Source of the DNA: Diphasiastrum complanatum
Taxonomy: Eukaryota; Streptophyta; Lycopodiopsida; Lycopodiales; Lycopodiaceae
NCBI GenBank assembly: GCA_029204225.1
Contig: CM055097.1
Location: 11,903,828 to 11,967,827 of the forward strand
Direction: 5' to 3'
Length of the DNA: 64,000 bases
Part shown: positions 10,990 to 25,510 of the stretch, in pieces
How the letters are laid out: each line of letters starts with the position of its first letter
How positions within the stretch are numbered: position 1 is the first letter of the stretch
The notes under the pieces: generated by a model
What the model was told of the DNA's origin: nothing
Databases searched by the model: none
Seen by the model: the letters and a program-made list of their open reading frames with translations, nothing else
Position numbers and translations under genes: made by a program

Positions 10990-11470
10990 TCTGAAGTTGA
11001 GAATGAATCATCATCTGATATAAAACTTGTATATTACATTGCTGTTTTGCCTTCATATTTGTTAGACTTCCATGAAATAACATGTTGCATATTGCATTTG
11101 TCTTTGTTATTAGAACCAAGAAAATGTAGTTCCATTTTTGGCCAATGTACAATTATGTTAGCTTGATACAACCAAGGACTTCCAATTAATACAAAATAAG
11201 ACAGAGCTCCAATAGTTTTTATCACTAGGAAATTCATGATAAATGGCTCATTTTGAACATATCCCATATCCTTCTTGAGTTCATCGACTAGTTTTCTTCT
11301 GGTAGAATCAACAAGCTTAATATTTTTCTATGTAGGTTGAATATATAAATGCGTTGTATCTCATGTCATTATATTAACAATTAATTGTGAGTCAACTGGT
11401 ACTTTTTCGATAAGAAAGCCTTCAATGGTGACATATATTTCGGGCACTCCCAAGCTCCTAAATCCATCCT
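10990..11470 (-). pseudogene. Gypsy aspartic-protease-region relic
   Basis: Minus-strand frames read GFRSLGVPEIYVTIEGF, VDSTRRKLVDELKKDMGYVQ and LIGSPWLYQANIIVHWPKME. The G(S/R)PWLYQA...DWxKxxxHF pattern is typical of the gag-protease region of plant Gypsy elements. Stops interrupt it. It lies head to head with the plus-strand Gypsy RNase H-integrase relic, so the two are either different insertions or one rearranged element. Confidence 0.6.
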
Positions 11471-11910
11471 TAGGGGTGTGATCTCTGGTAATTTGTGTCT
11501 TCGCCTCTTTGGCTAAATTAAAGTTTGAAGTTCCGTTCGTTAATAGTTGTTATTCAACGATAATTGTTGTACAGAGGACAACGTTAGAAAGTTATGTTTT
11601 TGGTACAATTATGGCAAGTGGCTTCGAGTGTTATTCTGGTTGTCGACAAACATTAAAAAGTAACCAATATTACTTATGTTTGGGATGGGTAATGTTAATA
11701 AATTCAGAACAACAATCTGGCCTCTATCGAATCGAATGAAGAGCGTTCTACAGATGAGATGTTATCAGAGTAGTACAACAATACTACACTCTGGCTGATT
11801 AAGGTGTCAACAGAGAATCGAGAATTGTTCGATGTATTCGGGTGCTGTTTGAACACAACCTGAAGAATATGAAAAGGATTTTCCAATCCGTTTCCTGAGC
11901 CGTCAGCTTG
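11471..11910. other. Junction between Gypsy fragments, nothing recognised
   Basis: No coding motif is recognised between the opposing Gypsy relics. An inversion breakpoint could lie here. Confidence 0.25.
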
Positions 11911-11914
11911 TTCC

Positions 11915-13480
11915 AACTGAGGTTAACTATTCCACAATAGATCAAAAAGCACTAGCAATGGTCTATGATGTTCAACAGTTTTGACATTATTTGCTAGGCC
12001 AGTTGTTTGTTTTCTATACTGACCATCATGCTCTTCTTTACCTATTTAATAAACCTTGCAAAATTGGATGAATTGCACGATGGTTGTTGATTCTTTTGGA
12101 ATTCAACTTTCGAGTTGTTATTCGAAAGGGATCACAACATTTTCTTGCTGATCATCTTTCACGATTACCTATTGCTGAAGCATCCGATGAGCCAATAAAT
12201 GATGAGTTGCCAGATGCCTGTCTATTTTATATAGATGCGACTCCGTTATGGGCAGATGATATCACTAGATATCTAGCCACTGGGGAGATCGATCCTCAGT
12301 TGACCAAACCGCAAAAAATCAAACTTATTATGAAATCTTTACCATATCATCTTATTGCGGGACAACTATATAAGTTAGGTGTTGATGGTATTACACGTCG
12401 TTGTGCCCATGAGTCTAAAGTCCGACAGATTATTGCCTTGACACATGAGGGTATTGGGGTGGACATTTCTCCTCTGATGCTACTGCTAGGGCAATTCTTC
12501 TGGTTGGATTTTGGTGGCCAACCCTTTTCAAAGACACTTACACGTATGTAAAAGTTTGTGACGTTTGCACATAGAATACCAAAAAAGTTGATCACAATCT
12601 CCTTACTCCAATACTTGAAAGCGAAGCCTTTCACAAATGGGATATTGATTTTGTTGGACCTATTAGTCAAGTAGCACGTGGCATGCAATCACAATATATC
12701 TTGATTGCCATTGATTATGCAACAAAGTGGATAGAGGCTAGAGCAACACACAAAGCCAATGAAAAGTTTGTAGCATGCTTCCTCTATGAAAACATCATCA
12801 CTAGATTTGGTTGTCCAATCGAGGTTCTCACTTCCTTTATGGAGTAATCAATAATTTACTGACTCATTACTTCGTTATCCACCAAAAGAATACCCCGTAC
12901 TATCCTAGATGTAATGGACTAGCTTAGTCTACAAATAAAATGATTTGTAAAATCTTAACCAAGATAGTAGAAACTAGTCGATCAGACTGGGAAACGAAGT
13001 TATTCTTTGCTATCTGGGCCTATCGTACAACGCCAAAGTGAGCCACAGATTGGAAAACACCTTTTGAGCTAGTATATGGCCAAGAGGCTATTATGCCAGT
13101 GGGATTTTTGATTCCATCCGTACGCGTCACTTTAGCTTTTGCCAAAGACTTGTGTGATGATAATGCTTATCAACACCAAGTTCGAAATCAACTTTTCACT
13201 TTGACAAAACTATGTGAAACACGTCTTATATCCTACCATGCACAATGAGTCCACAAACGACGACAGAATGCTTGGCATGATCGTCATGTCCGGACTAAGG
13301 ATATTCACGATGGTGATAAAGTTTTACTTTACACATTTTCCAAAGTCCATCTAGGCAAATTGAAATTCTGTAGCCAAGGTCCTTATGTTGTCCAAAAGAT
13401 TTTTTACAAATGGTGTCGTGCAATAGGAAATGCTAGAAGGCATAGCCCTTGACACATTAGTCAATGGTAGTCTACGGTGA
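11915..13480 (+). pseudogene. Gypsy RNase H-integrase relic
   Basis: The RNase H block reads VPTEVNYSTIDQKALAMVYD, then YTDHHALLYL and RKGSQHFLADHLSRLP. A spacer of about 150 residues follows. The integrase core reads WDIDFVGPIS, IAIDYATKWIEA, YENIITRFGCPIEVLT, then TPYYPRCNGLA, ETKLFFAIWAYRTT and FELVYGQEAIMPVGF. The D(x)FVGP, Y(A/S)TKW and YRTT blocks are standard for Ty3/Gypsy integrase. At least six stops and frameshifts make it inactive. RT lies outside the preserved part. Confidence 0.88.
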
Positions 13481-13499
13481 TACTATGAAGGCACCTTTA

Positions 13500-14250
13500 C
13501 CATAGATTCTGTTTGAGGTGCATTTCAGGACTTTTCCTCATTTTCTTCTATTTTTCTTTTCTTTCCTCATGTCTAATGCTTAGACTTATTTTTTTCCAAG
13601 TATATTCCTACCCAAATTTTTTACAATACCCTCTATTTGATACTCTTGGAAAATACAAAAAAATATGTGAACACTTCGATTTTTAAGCACAGGCTCGAAA
13701 GATATTTTTCGATCCTTTGTAATTTCTCAGTACCTTTTAATTTTTTTTTGTCCCTTGAAAATTTCTATATACTTTGAAAATTTTGATACTCGACTTTAAT
13801 TTTTCACATTTTTTCGAGATGGGATTGACTCAAAAAAATCCGTAGTTTTTGGAGACATCGAGATTTTTTTAAGTCTTCCCAAAATTTTTAGATTTTTTCA
13901 AGTTTGAATTGACTCAAGTAAGCCGAGATTGTTTCGAATTCTCTCACAATTTTTCAAATTTTTTTGAGTCTGTATCGACTCGAAAAAACCGCGATTTTTT
14001 TCGAGTGACTCAAATTTTTTTGATGCTTTTCAAGTTTTCGAATCTTTGAATTTTCTTTTGAAAATGTAGAATTTTGCGATCCATCATTTTTTTCAAATCA
14101 TTTTCATTGATTTATCGATCCCTTAAACATTTTTCGATACATTGTTTTTCTGAGTCTATCACATTTTTTCAAGTCCTTCCTACTTTTTTTTCCATCCAAA
14201 ATTCCACCGACATTCCCCATGTTAGCTTGCATCCGACGCCTGCCCTAGAT
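13500..14250. repeat. T-rich imperfect repeat region
   Basis: Long T runs alternate with GACTCaaaaaa(t)CCG-like motifs near 13826, 13911 and 13978, giving an irregular period of roughly 70-85 bp. It follows the Gypsy integrase directly and could be 3' untranslated or LTR sequence of that element. Confidence 0.4.
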
Positions 14251-14654
14251 TTTTCTTAAAAATTCGTCGCCCATTCCTTCTTGACTTCATAATTCTCAGG
14301 AGAGCTCATGTCAGATTACCAAATCTTTGGCACTTTCCCGGAATTCTCATCCAATTCAATCGATTTTAACTGCACACTGATCGCGTTCCAAAATACTTTC
14401 ATAAAACTATTCTTCACAGCCATTTGCAGCCGCCATCAATTTTGAACTGACCGTTATCTCCATCGCTCCTTCACATGCAAGGATCATCTGATTCACTTGC
14501 CATGCGAATCCAGCCACCATCCTCCCATCGGCCCAGTGCATCCGCCATCTGTATCCGTTATTTGTATACGCTATCTGCATCTGCCATCTTCAGCTCTATC
14601 TACATCCACCATCTTTCACAGGTACTCTCTGTTTGTATCCGCCACTGTACCTAT
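14251..14654. other. Intergenic, short ATCCGCCAT-type repeats
   Basis: Between 14520 and 14650 an imperfect motif close to catccgccatctgta recurs several times. No gene is recognised. Confidence 0.35.
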
Positions 14655-15050
14655 TAGTTTCATTCCATCTTGACTTTCTTGATTCCAACAATACTATCAC
14701 CACTAAGGATGATATCATCAATATAGATTAACAAGAGTACAATACCATGATCATCAAACTTAAGATATGATCTACTATCATATTCACTTTGAGAGAAACC
14801 AAGTGAAATAAGATAGTCATGTAGTCTTGAATTCCAAGACCTAAAGGCTTGCTTCAAGCCATAGATGCTCCTTTGTAAATGACAAACCTTGTCCTCCAAC
14901 CTGAGCTTGATGAATCCTTGGGGTTGCTCCATAAAGATGTCTTCTTCTTAAAAACCATTAAGAAATGCATTCGACACATCCATTTGATAAATCATCCATC
15001 CAAAATGAGAGGCAAGAGCAAGTATTAACCTTATTGTGGCTGTCTTGGCC
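14655..15050 (-). pseudogene. Copia reverse transcriptase central fragment
   Basis: On the minus strand, after degraded MDVSNAFLNG, the frame reads MEQPQGFIKL, CHLQRSIYGLKQAFRSWN, and LLLIYIDDIILSGDS. These are the Copia RT blocks including the YIDD catalytic motif. The fragment ends abruptly at about 14655. Confidence 0.9.
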
Positions 15051-18000
15051 GCGCAGTTTTCTCCTTGGTGAATACTATTTTTCTATTCCAAGATTTTTCT
15101 TGCACGTTTATTGATCGCTGATCTAGGGCCAGATGCAACCTACTTTGGTTCTATGTCTGCTCATCTAATACCTATAGGAATCACAAAACTCAGATAGCCG
15201 AACTATTCGAAGAACGACTACATCAGTGATCTTCATCCATGGACAATGACTAAAGGGTAACCAATCCTATTCTCTTTTCACATTTGAATGTCAAGTTTAA
15301 GAATTTGAAGATCATTGAAGACTTGGCTAAGGATGTATATTTAGTATGTATTTGTAACAACCATGAAGCTATTAAAGAGGATTTAATAAGTGATTGTTCC
15401 AAAGAAAATAACAAGTTCATCTTGGACTGACAATCCAAAGACAAAGTTCAAGTACTGGAGTTAAAAATTTTCATCAAAGAGGCGATGAAGAGTCAAAACA
15501 ATGCAAAGGACAAATTTCTTTATGATGGTAATGCTCTTTACAACAAGTTTTTAAACATTCGTAACATGAGTTTAAATGGGGTAGATGAGATAAAATGTAG
15601 GATATTTTGTGAGTCTGTGCATTGTCTTATGTGGTGAGGATAGTGGTTGTGCTAAGTATATTTTAAATAGCTTGCCAAGTAAGGCCTTAATGTGCAAGAT
15701 ATCTCATGTTTCATGCTTTAGAAAGAAATTGAATATAGAGTTTCTGAGAGACTTTGTTAGAACTTGTGATGTACACATTTTTTTAAAGAATGTGTCGGGG
15801 GAAAATGTGACAAGTGACAAAAAGTGTGTTTGTACTCTGTAATGAAAACAAGTAAGGGTTATAGTTGTGTTTGTCCAAAAAGGAAGAGTGTTATTGCTTA
15901 TAAGAATTTCATCGAGTTTACTCATAAAAACGATGAGAGATTCTATTTTTGTAGAGTGAAGTCCTAAGATTGTTGCTTTTGTAAATGTTAATGTGGTTAA
16001 ATCATTAACACATCCAACACCTAATGTAAGGAGTGCACCTAGGGAGAGCATAGAAATGTGTTTTATTAACCTTAATGTGATAACTTATATATTTTAGTAT
16101 TCTATGATTGATAGTTGTGTGGTGGATCTTGGTGTTAACCAAAAAGAGGAAGATCACGCCATTGATCTAGTTGACCAAGAAGGGAAAGATCTTAACGACA
16201 AAAGATTGGATGGACTCAATCTAGGAATGAAGGAGTGACATGCAAGGCATTTTTGTATCTACTCTCGAGATATCATCTTTTGTCGAGTTGAATCGAATTA
16301 AACATTGTCTTTATTTTATGCATGGTGGTGATCTGTTGTCTCTTTGTTGGTTTATGAAATTGAGGGGGAACACATTATCTTACATTTTCATGATATTTTA
16401 AAGACAAATCTATATGCTACTTTTATTTTTTATTATGAAAAAAAGTATGTAAAATCGTTATTTATAGAATGAAGCATGGATAGTTGTTTTGATCTATCTA
16501 TGGAAGCTAGTTTTAAGATTTATATAGAAGATAGTAAAGACAATATTCTTCATATAAAGCATTTTGAAAGTCTCATTTGGTTTGTCTTTGCTATGATTAA
16601 TCATCGTGTTTATGATGCTTCGTCATGTTTTGGCGAGGATCTCATGGCACTTTCTTGGCACTAGAGAATTTGGCATTGAGCATGGAACATCACCAAGCAT
16701 TAAGGAGGGTTTTCATATTCAAAGGTTGCTATAAATCATGTGAAAAAGAGGACAACAAGTGCATGTGCATTTCTTGAGGAAGATGAAGTTGGACTTTGGA
16801 CATACAAGTTTCTTATCATCTACCAGGTTCAATTTCACATGCATGATGGATCTAGAAGGGTTGGATATACTCAAGAGGATAACAAAGAGTTGGTTGTAAA
16901 CTCATCTTCATTCTTTCTAATTTTAGTTTGATAGAGATCATGTTGTCTTATAGTTGCTTAATGGTCATGACATTGTTTTCATTATACATAGGGCAATGAG
17001 AGTTTGACATGATTTTATATGATCTTGGTTGAAACTTTAGGATGTAGAATTATGGTTTTCTTCATGATATGTCAAGGATTTGCAAAGATTAGAATCTCAT
17101 CTTTGTTTGTGGTACTCAAAATGCAAAATTTTAGAAAAAATAATGTATCTTCACATCTTGTTTGCATGGAATTCCGAGCCAGAGGCATCTGGGAAGGAAG
17201 CTATTTCTAAATTAGAGGATGTGTTGTCTACAACAGGCTTACATAAAGGCCATGTTAAAATAAAAAAGGACGACAAGTGTTAGTCGATATTTCCGCCCGG
17301 AAAATCGGACTAATTTTAGGTTTTCTTTTTCAAAACTGCAAAAAACCGGCATGTAAAACCCGGTTACTAGCAAAAATTTGGCATTTAGTTGCCTTTAAAA
17401 AAAGGTCCCAGCCTACCCCTAAAGTGGCTAGATCAATCATATGTTAAACCAAAAGGTGTAGTTGACAACATCCCTGTAAAAATAACGGGAATGCAGTTTG
17501 TGATTGTGGCAAAATTCGGCAATTAGTGTTTTTAGCATAGATCTTGGAGGATCATCAATGGATCTAACAAGGCTTTCGGATTTGAATTATAAGAGGAGGG
17601 CACAAAGATGATGGTCGCCCCACCTACATACCCTTGAGTTTATGATGAGTAAGATTGATCATTATTGCTACATTTTTTATGATACTCATATTCTATGTGA
17701 TGTACTCATTTGGGATACAAAGGGGCAAAGTTAAGTATGGGCTTTGTCAAATGATAAATCATGAAAATTCTGATTATTTCTTGATGATAGAAGATTCGAG
17801 AAACCATCTTACTATGGAAACATTTGCATGGGCAAGTGGTTGGAAAAGATGCAAAATACCATGTGTCCATTTATGGAATACAAATCCGAGGAGCTGCTAG
17901 ACAGTGCATAAGTACTCAAAATTGTAGAGTGATCCTACCTTTTGTTTAAGTGTCGTGCATCTCTAGAGCTAGAAGACAAAAGAGGTGTCAAATTATGCAT

Positions 18001-19640
18001 GGACAAGAAGAACGACCAATGCTAAATTTTAAAGGGGAAGAGGAAGGAATGATCAAGTATGTACATACTAATATATCATGATGTTATAACATTGCCATCA
18101 AGGGGTGGAAATTAGAGCAGAATTCCAATCTTAGTGGCCTAATGCATGGAGCGTAGATGTCAAGCATGGAGGAAAAACCTAGTGTCTTGATCTTGAATAA
18201 GGTCAATTGGTCAACATTATCAATCTTGGACTAACACTTTTCCAATCTCTAAAGATAGAAGTGGTGATAACTCCTCTTGTGTTTGTGCAAGAGAGGCCAC
18301 ATAACTGACCTCAAGTGGTGGTTTATTGAACAAAAGACTAATTAAAAAGGGTCATCTTAGTTTCTTGTAAACAAATAACAAAGTTCACTTTAGGCAAAAT
18401 GACAAGAGAACAAGACAATCTATTTATTTCAACAAGAAGATTGAGCCCCTTACTTCCATGACAAACTATTCATGAGAAATAGCTAAAATTTTACCAATGG
18501 AGCGTTGCGTACTCCGTACTTATTAGGGAATTATTTTCTTTTATTCTTGGGCTTCTCTTTGATAGATGGCTCTTTTTTAGTTTTCTAGGAAGTAGTAGCA
18601 AGCTTGCTGGAGGGTGTCTATATTTGCAAAATAGATACCTAAATTTATCTTTGAAATGGTAGTAGAGAAGGTCGTAGCTCACGTGGAAAGAGCATTTAAT
18701 GTCAAGAGGTCTTTTGAAGTATAGTCATCAATGTGAAGTTCATCTTTCAACAATTTTTTCGAATTGTCGTTGACGTTCAAGATTGAGAGAGCCATTTTAG
18801 TGTAATAGAAGAACGGGTTGTTGGTGATAGTTCCACAAAGAGTCCTGAATTTTTTGGGCAGACCCTATTGAAAGAAGCATAAAAAAGGACTCAATTAAGC
18901 TATTTGAAGTGTATTCAATTTTGAATCATTGTGTATCTATTGGGGAGCCTGAAATTGATGGCTAACCCCAGTTCTAATTCATAACAGAGTACATAAAATA
19001 TCATTGGAAGGATCTATTGAGAAGCCATCAATGAATTGGATGTATCTATTGTCATGGATTGGCCTACGAGATTTCTATCTAGGTTACTATTGGCTAATTC
19101 AAGTAGGAAAGGGATGCCATGGAGGGGCTTGCAATCTCTTGCTTTAGGTATTCCTACTTCACCATTTTGGTAATCTTCAAAATAGAGAGCTAATGAATGT
19201 AGTCATTTGTAAAGGAGGGAGTTGCCATGGTGGCGAAAAAAAGGAGAGGTGAGAGAGAGGGATGGGGGCTCAGTCAAAGGAGTGATCCGGGAGTAAAGCA
19301 ATTGGTGAGAGAAGCTGAGAGCTGGGTAGAATTGATGGTAAAGCAAAGAGGAGGAAGTTGAAATGCGATTGGGGATAGGGGAGTGAAAATAGGGCTTTGA
19401 TGCATGAAACAGGAGGATGATGAGGGACTGGGCTAAATGTTGATAAGCCAAACAAAAGTAAGATTCTTGTTAGGAGCATGTACACTCATGATTAGGCCAG
19501 GGCAATGGCTTATCAAAACACTTTACTTACTAGAGGTGGACTGGGATAATGCGAGAAATCTACATACACTAAGAGAAATAGAACCAACAAGACAAATGAA
19601 TGGAAGCTTTATTTTTAAATCTTACTAGAAGGCGAATGAT
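15051..19640. other. Long stretch without a recognised gene
   Basis: Several short plus-strand frames look mildly protein-like. One at 15285-15430 reads FKNLKIIEDLAKDVYLVCIC, another lies at 15609-15842, and others lie at 16476-16931. None shows a known domain or splice structure that I can support. They may be heavily decayed transposon coding sequence. Nothing else was identified. Confidence 0.3.
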
Positions 19641-21339
19641 AGTGTATAATCTGCAAGATTATTGCACTAACGATTGCACAAAGTGCATGGCTACTTCCAT
19701 GATCCACAATACTGAATAAAATTTATGCTTGAGTGGAGATTAGCCTTACTTCTCTTCCAGTGCTGATGCCATTCAGATTTTCTACCCTTTGATACCTTTT
19801 GATATTAACCTCATTCAAGTTATGAAGTTATTAAAGTACGAACATTGTGAAAGAAAAAAATTTGAAGGTTCAAGTAGTGTCAAATGCATCACTTAAATGT
19901 TAACACTCAAATTATTGAGCCAATTCATGGTTGCCTATTATTCCACCAGATTTGACACAATTGATTCTTTGCAAAGTTTGCCTTGCTGGTTGCTCAAACC
20001 GACAATCTAACCATATATTTCCAAACTATAGTAGAAGATATTGTGTGTATAAGGCGAAAGACTATGAATTGATTGAACATATCAACAGCTTACTTGGTTG
20101 ATTATGAGATGCAGTCTGACAAGAACCTCTCAAAAGACATCGTTCCCATGCGTACAAAATGAACAAAAGGAATAAGAACTCTGAGCATGTCAGAGGCAGA
20201 CTGAAATCGCTGCACATGTAATCAGATTCACAGGAAAGTTCTTCTGAGAATTGTCTGACAAGTTTTGGAAAGTGAGTGATGCCTAAAAGTAGTATTGCCA
20301 CAGAGAGATGATTCATGTGCAATATAACAAGAAGGTACTCATGAGTCTAATTGAAAGTGGCAGCTTGCAAACTGAATCTGCAGCAGCAGGTACTTATCAC
20401 AGCTGAACCACCATGATTATAGACAAGCTGACAAAAACCATTAAACAGCTGATCACAGATCTATAAAAGAAGCTTCCCAATTAAGGTCAAAGAGGCCGAC
20501 TAAGAGGGAGACAAGTTTCAAGGCACAACAAAATGAACAAACATACAAGGTCAAATTCTACCCTGCATCCTCATTGATGGTACAGAGAACAGATTGCAGA
20601 CCAAAAATTCCGTAATTCAGGATGTTTATGCTGCAAACTTTAGGTTGGTTTCTCTGGAATTCATAAAAAATATTCGCATCTCAGCCAAATGATTTGCGTG
20701 GTCTACGACTCAACATAAGAGGAAAAGGCACCAAACTAACATAAATGTTGGCCTGCTGGATATTGTTGTTGTCATTGCAATTATCAAAATATTCTATTTG
20801 GAGCTTTCTATAAGCTAAATTAATAACTGACTCAAAATAAAAGTCACAGCATGACAGATTCTTAGAAAAAAACATGGGGGTGAATGCTTGAGCTTAACAT
20901 ATTTTATGCTGTCAATACCGACCTCCATGAACCATAGTAATAAGCACAACATGGAAATACAGTACCTAGTACCAACCCTATCATAATTAAAAAGTACATC
21001 AAACGAAATGGCAGGCAGGCATATATTTGGACCCAAGAATGCAGCAATTTCCTTCAAGCATGAACTGATTTAAGACCTTGCAAAGTGCGATATGAATTTT
21101 CAATCTTGTATGGTTGGCCAAACATTACATTTACTTGCTTGAACTCAACAAAACCCTCAGTTTGAAGTATTTGTGTGTTTGAAAGAAAGTTACCAAAAGT
21201 TATCACCTTAAAAAGTAACAACTGGTTTTACTTTAGCAACATCCTTGACCTAATCTAGGTGAAGGCACTTTGTTCTCAGTTGCTACTGAATATTTGACTC
21301 AAGTACTGAAGGGTTACCAATACACAGTCGCAAGACATC
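19641..21339. other. Downstream flank of the DEG9-like gene
   Basis: No coding sequence is recognised. The part nearest 21339 must include the 3' UTR of the protease gene, but no clear polyadenylation signal stood out. Confidence 0.4.
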
Positions 21340-22886
21340 TTAGTTCTTCAAATCATTTGAGACTGCCGAAGGTATACAATGTGTTGCAAGAATTTCATGA
21401 GTGGCTGCCTTAGCTGTCTTAGTCTCCAGAACTACTACCTGTATAACAGATAGGTTCCAAAAACATGAGTAGGTTATGTACACATTAAAAGTCTAAAGGA
21501 CAAAGGAAAGCCAAATACAATGCATACAATAGTGAGCTTCATACCTGTTGGTATTCAAGTTCGAATCGAAGAAACTCATCTTCACAAGATTCAACCATGG
21601 TAGCCAGATGTTTGAGGTTCTGTATAGGTGTGCCATTGAATGCCAAAACCTGAAACATTAAGATCCTCATTTACTGTATGCACACAACTATGGTGGTACA
21701 GAAATTACGATGCATAGGTCGTCTTTACTGAAGGTCAGACATAGAATGGACAAAACCTTGTCTTAAGTAAGATCTCAATAGAAATCTTATCTTACACAGG
21801 GTGAACAAGCAGTGTGATTAACAACCTGAGTATTTACAATTTCTTCATACCCAATGTTGATATCTGCCACAAGAACCTGCAACAGCAGAAGAGTCAAGAA
21901 CAACTTCAACTATCAAGACACGACTGCTCAGATCAACTTTTTGAAATAACCCAAATTGAGGATTCTTGCCCTTTTGAGATTTGAAACAGACCAAAAAAAC
22001 TGATTCCATACCTGTGAAACCACAACTAGCTGTTCATTTTCGGTTTGAGCCATTGAATGCAGCAATTTATCCAAAAGTTTCACTGGGGCATCAAAATCAT
22101 AATCCTTTCCATACTGCATCCACAACCATATTGAATAACATCAAATGGGTGAAAACAGAATGAAGGTCTTTTTCAAAAGCACTTCAAAATGCGACTGGAA
22201 TTTTTTTCTCAAAAACAAAGTGGTGAGAACTAGGAATAGTGCAGTTCGACTACCATGATTAGGAGGGGTAAAAAAAGAAAGGATTTGGACACTAGAATTT
22301 CAACAAAGACGAGAAACAGAAAAAGGTGATAAGGCTTGAGAGATTCACATCTTTTCAGTTAAAATTTTATCAACAAGGCTGCAAGGCATGTAGCTCATGT
22401 TCTACATCAATCTTATTTAATTGCAGTTTCCAACTGTCAGAAAAACATTTGGCTGCTTGAGTTATAGCAGATTTTTACAGGATTTATGTAGCAGATTTAG
22501 ACATCCAGCAAACTTCCCAGGTGTTCAAGCTAACCATTTTGCCATATTGGGGAATGCACATGATCATTATTAATCACTACAACATGTCAGATGGCTGTTG
22601 CATACTTTTTGCTCACAAAGGAATCTAGCAATGAGTTGTGCAGTGTGAGGAGTTCAACTAATCAGAAGCTATTTGCCAAGCTTGCATTGCATCAATCTCA
22701 CGAAACAAGCAAGACCTTGAAAACAAGTCCAAACAATGATGTGTGATGGAAGTTAGTACTCTTTAGAAAGAAAGTTGTCCTAATAAGACCAAACTCATTA
22801 CAAATCTACTTCAGTGAAAGAAAAAGCAGCTTGAATCCATTCTAACTAGTACCTAAAATACATTAATAAACAATACAAAAACATAG

Positions 22887-22958
<72 letters not shown>

Positions 22959-24183
22959 CAACTTGTGATTCTTGCGTATTAGGGAAGAATCCCCAAATAC
23001 AATGGAGACTGGCTCCCTAATATCGGCCCACCTATTCATAAGTCGATGGATAGATCGACTGATATATTAATGGTGCATGTTGGAAGATCTGAGATGGAGA
23101 TGCCTAACATACCCAGAAGGCGGGCTGCCTGCGAGTATCAAGAGAACTGGGAGCCATGACCATGAAGAAGCATCGAAGAGGTGCCATATACGAGTATCTA
23201 TTTGTAGGAAATGCCAAAGGTCTCTAGATATACACTATAAGTGGAAACAGGGCAACAACTTTTAAGGGAGGGACTGCAAACTCCGCAATGATGATTTGAT
23301 GTGGAATTGAGGGCTTGGCCCGTGTCATCTAACAAAGTGTATTGGCTTGAAGCCATGATATACTTGCCCAATCAAAAGAGGGAAGGTCCGTGCAGTGGAT
23401 GTGATCATAGTATTGAAAACAACACCTATTGGGAGCATCACGAATGTATTCCCTAAACCAAAATCTCCCCAACTAGACCAGGGAGACATGACCCTTCCCT
23501 AGTCGAGCCAAAGTTGCATGCCTCATACTGAAGATAGCACCATTGAATAATACACAAATAGGTATCAGATGAACATACCTTCAAAGGCTGACCTCGAAAA
23601 TGAGCTCTTATCTTTACATGAAGGCTCTGGAAGCGTTGAAGACCATAACCTTGGTCTTCAAGATGTTCATCCTCAAATCCCATCTAGTACAACAAGCATG
23701 TGGGCTGTCAAGGTGTCTCTAAAGCCCCTCTCTCTCTAGAACCACACTGTCAAGATATGCTTGTTTGCCAATACATCACCTGTCAAATGAGATCAGGCAG
23801 GTATCCAGCTGTAAACTAACAATGAATCTGGTTACCATTCCATCGTCCAATCCTCAAGTGATGTGGAAGGGGACCTGAACGTAGTGTTTCTAGCCAATTC
23901 GAACTTTTTTTTCTTCTCTTTTTGGCTTTTTCTTTAGTGCTAAGCCTTCTATTCTTATAAAAGTAAGTCTTGAATGCTATTTACAGTACTCTGTATACTA
24001 CTACTATAACCTATTGTGTTTGTGACACATGCATTGATCTATCTACATGTTCTAGCATTGAAATTTGAAAGTCAAGACTGGTAGTCTGGTAGCACTGAGT
24101 AATTTCAGCTGTGGACAAATGCAATTAAACAAACACGAATAACGACAATAGATAGATCATCCTAGTAACTAGTGACTACATAG

Positions 24184-24258
<75 letters not shown>

Positions 24259-25456
24259 TACCAAAGTTGAACTTCATGAATCATTAGCGGACCAAAAATA
24301 GTAAAACCTCAAAAACACAAACCATTCAAAATTTATATGCCTATAATAAAGCTGGTAATCAACGATAAATCTGGCTGCTTTCTTTTTTTATTTCTCAGTT
24401 CGAACCAGCTCCAAACTAATCGTTTGTTTCGAACTGTGATTTGTGGAAACCATGCCTGAGGGGCTCCCATGCCCGGGGAACCCCCATTACCTAATTCCTT
24501 TTGTCGTCAATGTATTTCACTTGCCCATCTCTGTAAGTGGCTATCATGCTTGTATCACGGGCTTCTTGAAAGGCTTTCCTCCTCTCTTCAACTTGCATGT
24601 ACATGGGGTCACCATCTAAAAAAGTATTCATTCCCTTTGATTTGCTTTTAAGACATAAGACAGATCTTTTATTTAAGGCCGGCATTGTCCGTTTTTATTC
24701 TCCAACCATGATCCTACCCTTGCTAAGATGACCAAGTGCAGTATCCAAGAATCTACAAGCCTCTTGCATTGCATCTTGAGTATCCAGAATACCCATTACC
24801 CTCACATTATGTGTTTTTAGTTCTCTCAACTTCTCTTTAGAAAGAGTGTTGGGAATGAAAGTGCCTATGTAGGCGGAAGTCTTACCATCATCTTTCTCGA
24901 ATAGTGAGGCCCTTGCTTCTTTGTGTTGGACCAACTCTCACTCCAACTCTTGAATTATTGATACTGTTGGAAGAGGTGTCCCCTCCATGTAGCTGAAACT
25001 TTGTTTTGAGAGCTTCCATCTCCAAACAACTGGCCATTCTCATTTTTTAATTCTTGAATCTGATTAGTGAAGCCTTCATTGTACTAAAAATCTACACCAC
25101 CTTCAACCTCCATCCACAATTGACCATTTTCCTCTCTTAGTTGCTTGACTTCTTCTCTAAGGATGTGCACTTCAGATTTTAATGATTTCATCTCATGAGC
25201 TGAACGTTTTTTAGGGCTTTAGATGGGGGATAGATAGAGGGAAAAGGGGTGCTGATGGGATCCATACAAGTAGCAGTACCATCAATAAAGAAAGCAGGCT
25301 CAGGGTCAGTATTGGTTAGAAATATGAGAGATGGTTGAATGTGGCTGCCTGCGCAGCAGTCAGCTTGCACCCTATTGCACAATACAACGAGCAAGGGAGG
25401 GAGGAGGGGGGGGCTAGGTCCCCCTTGTCTTTGACGCCATGGATAGGAGCAATGGG

Positions 25457-25510
<54 letters not shown>

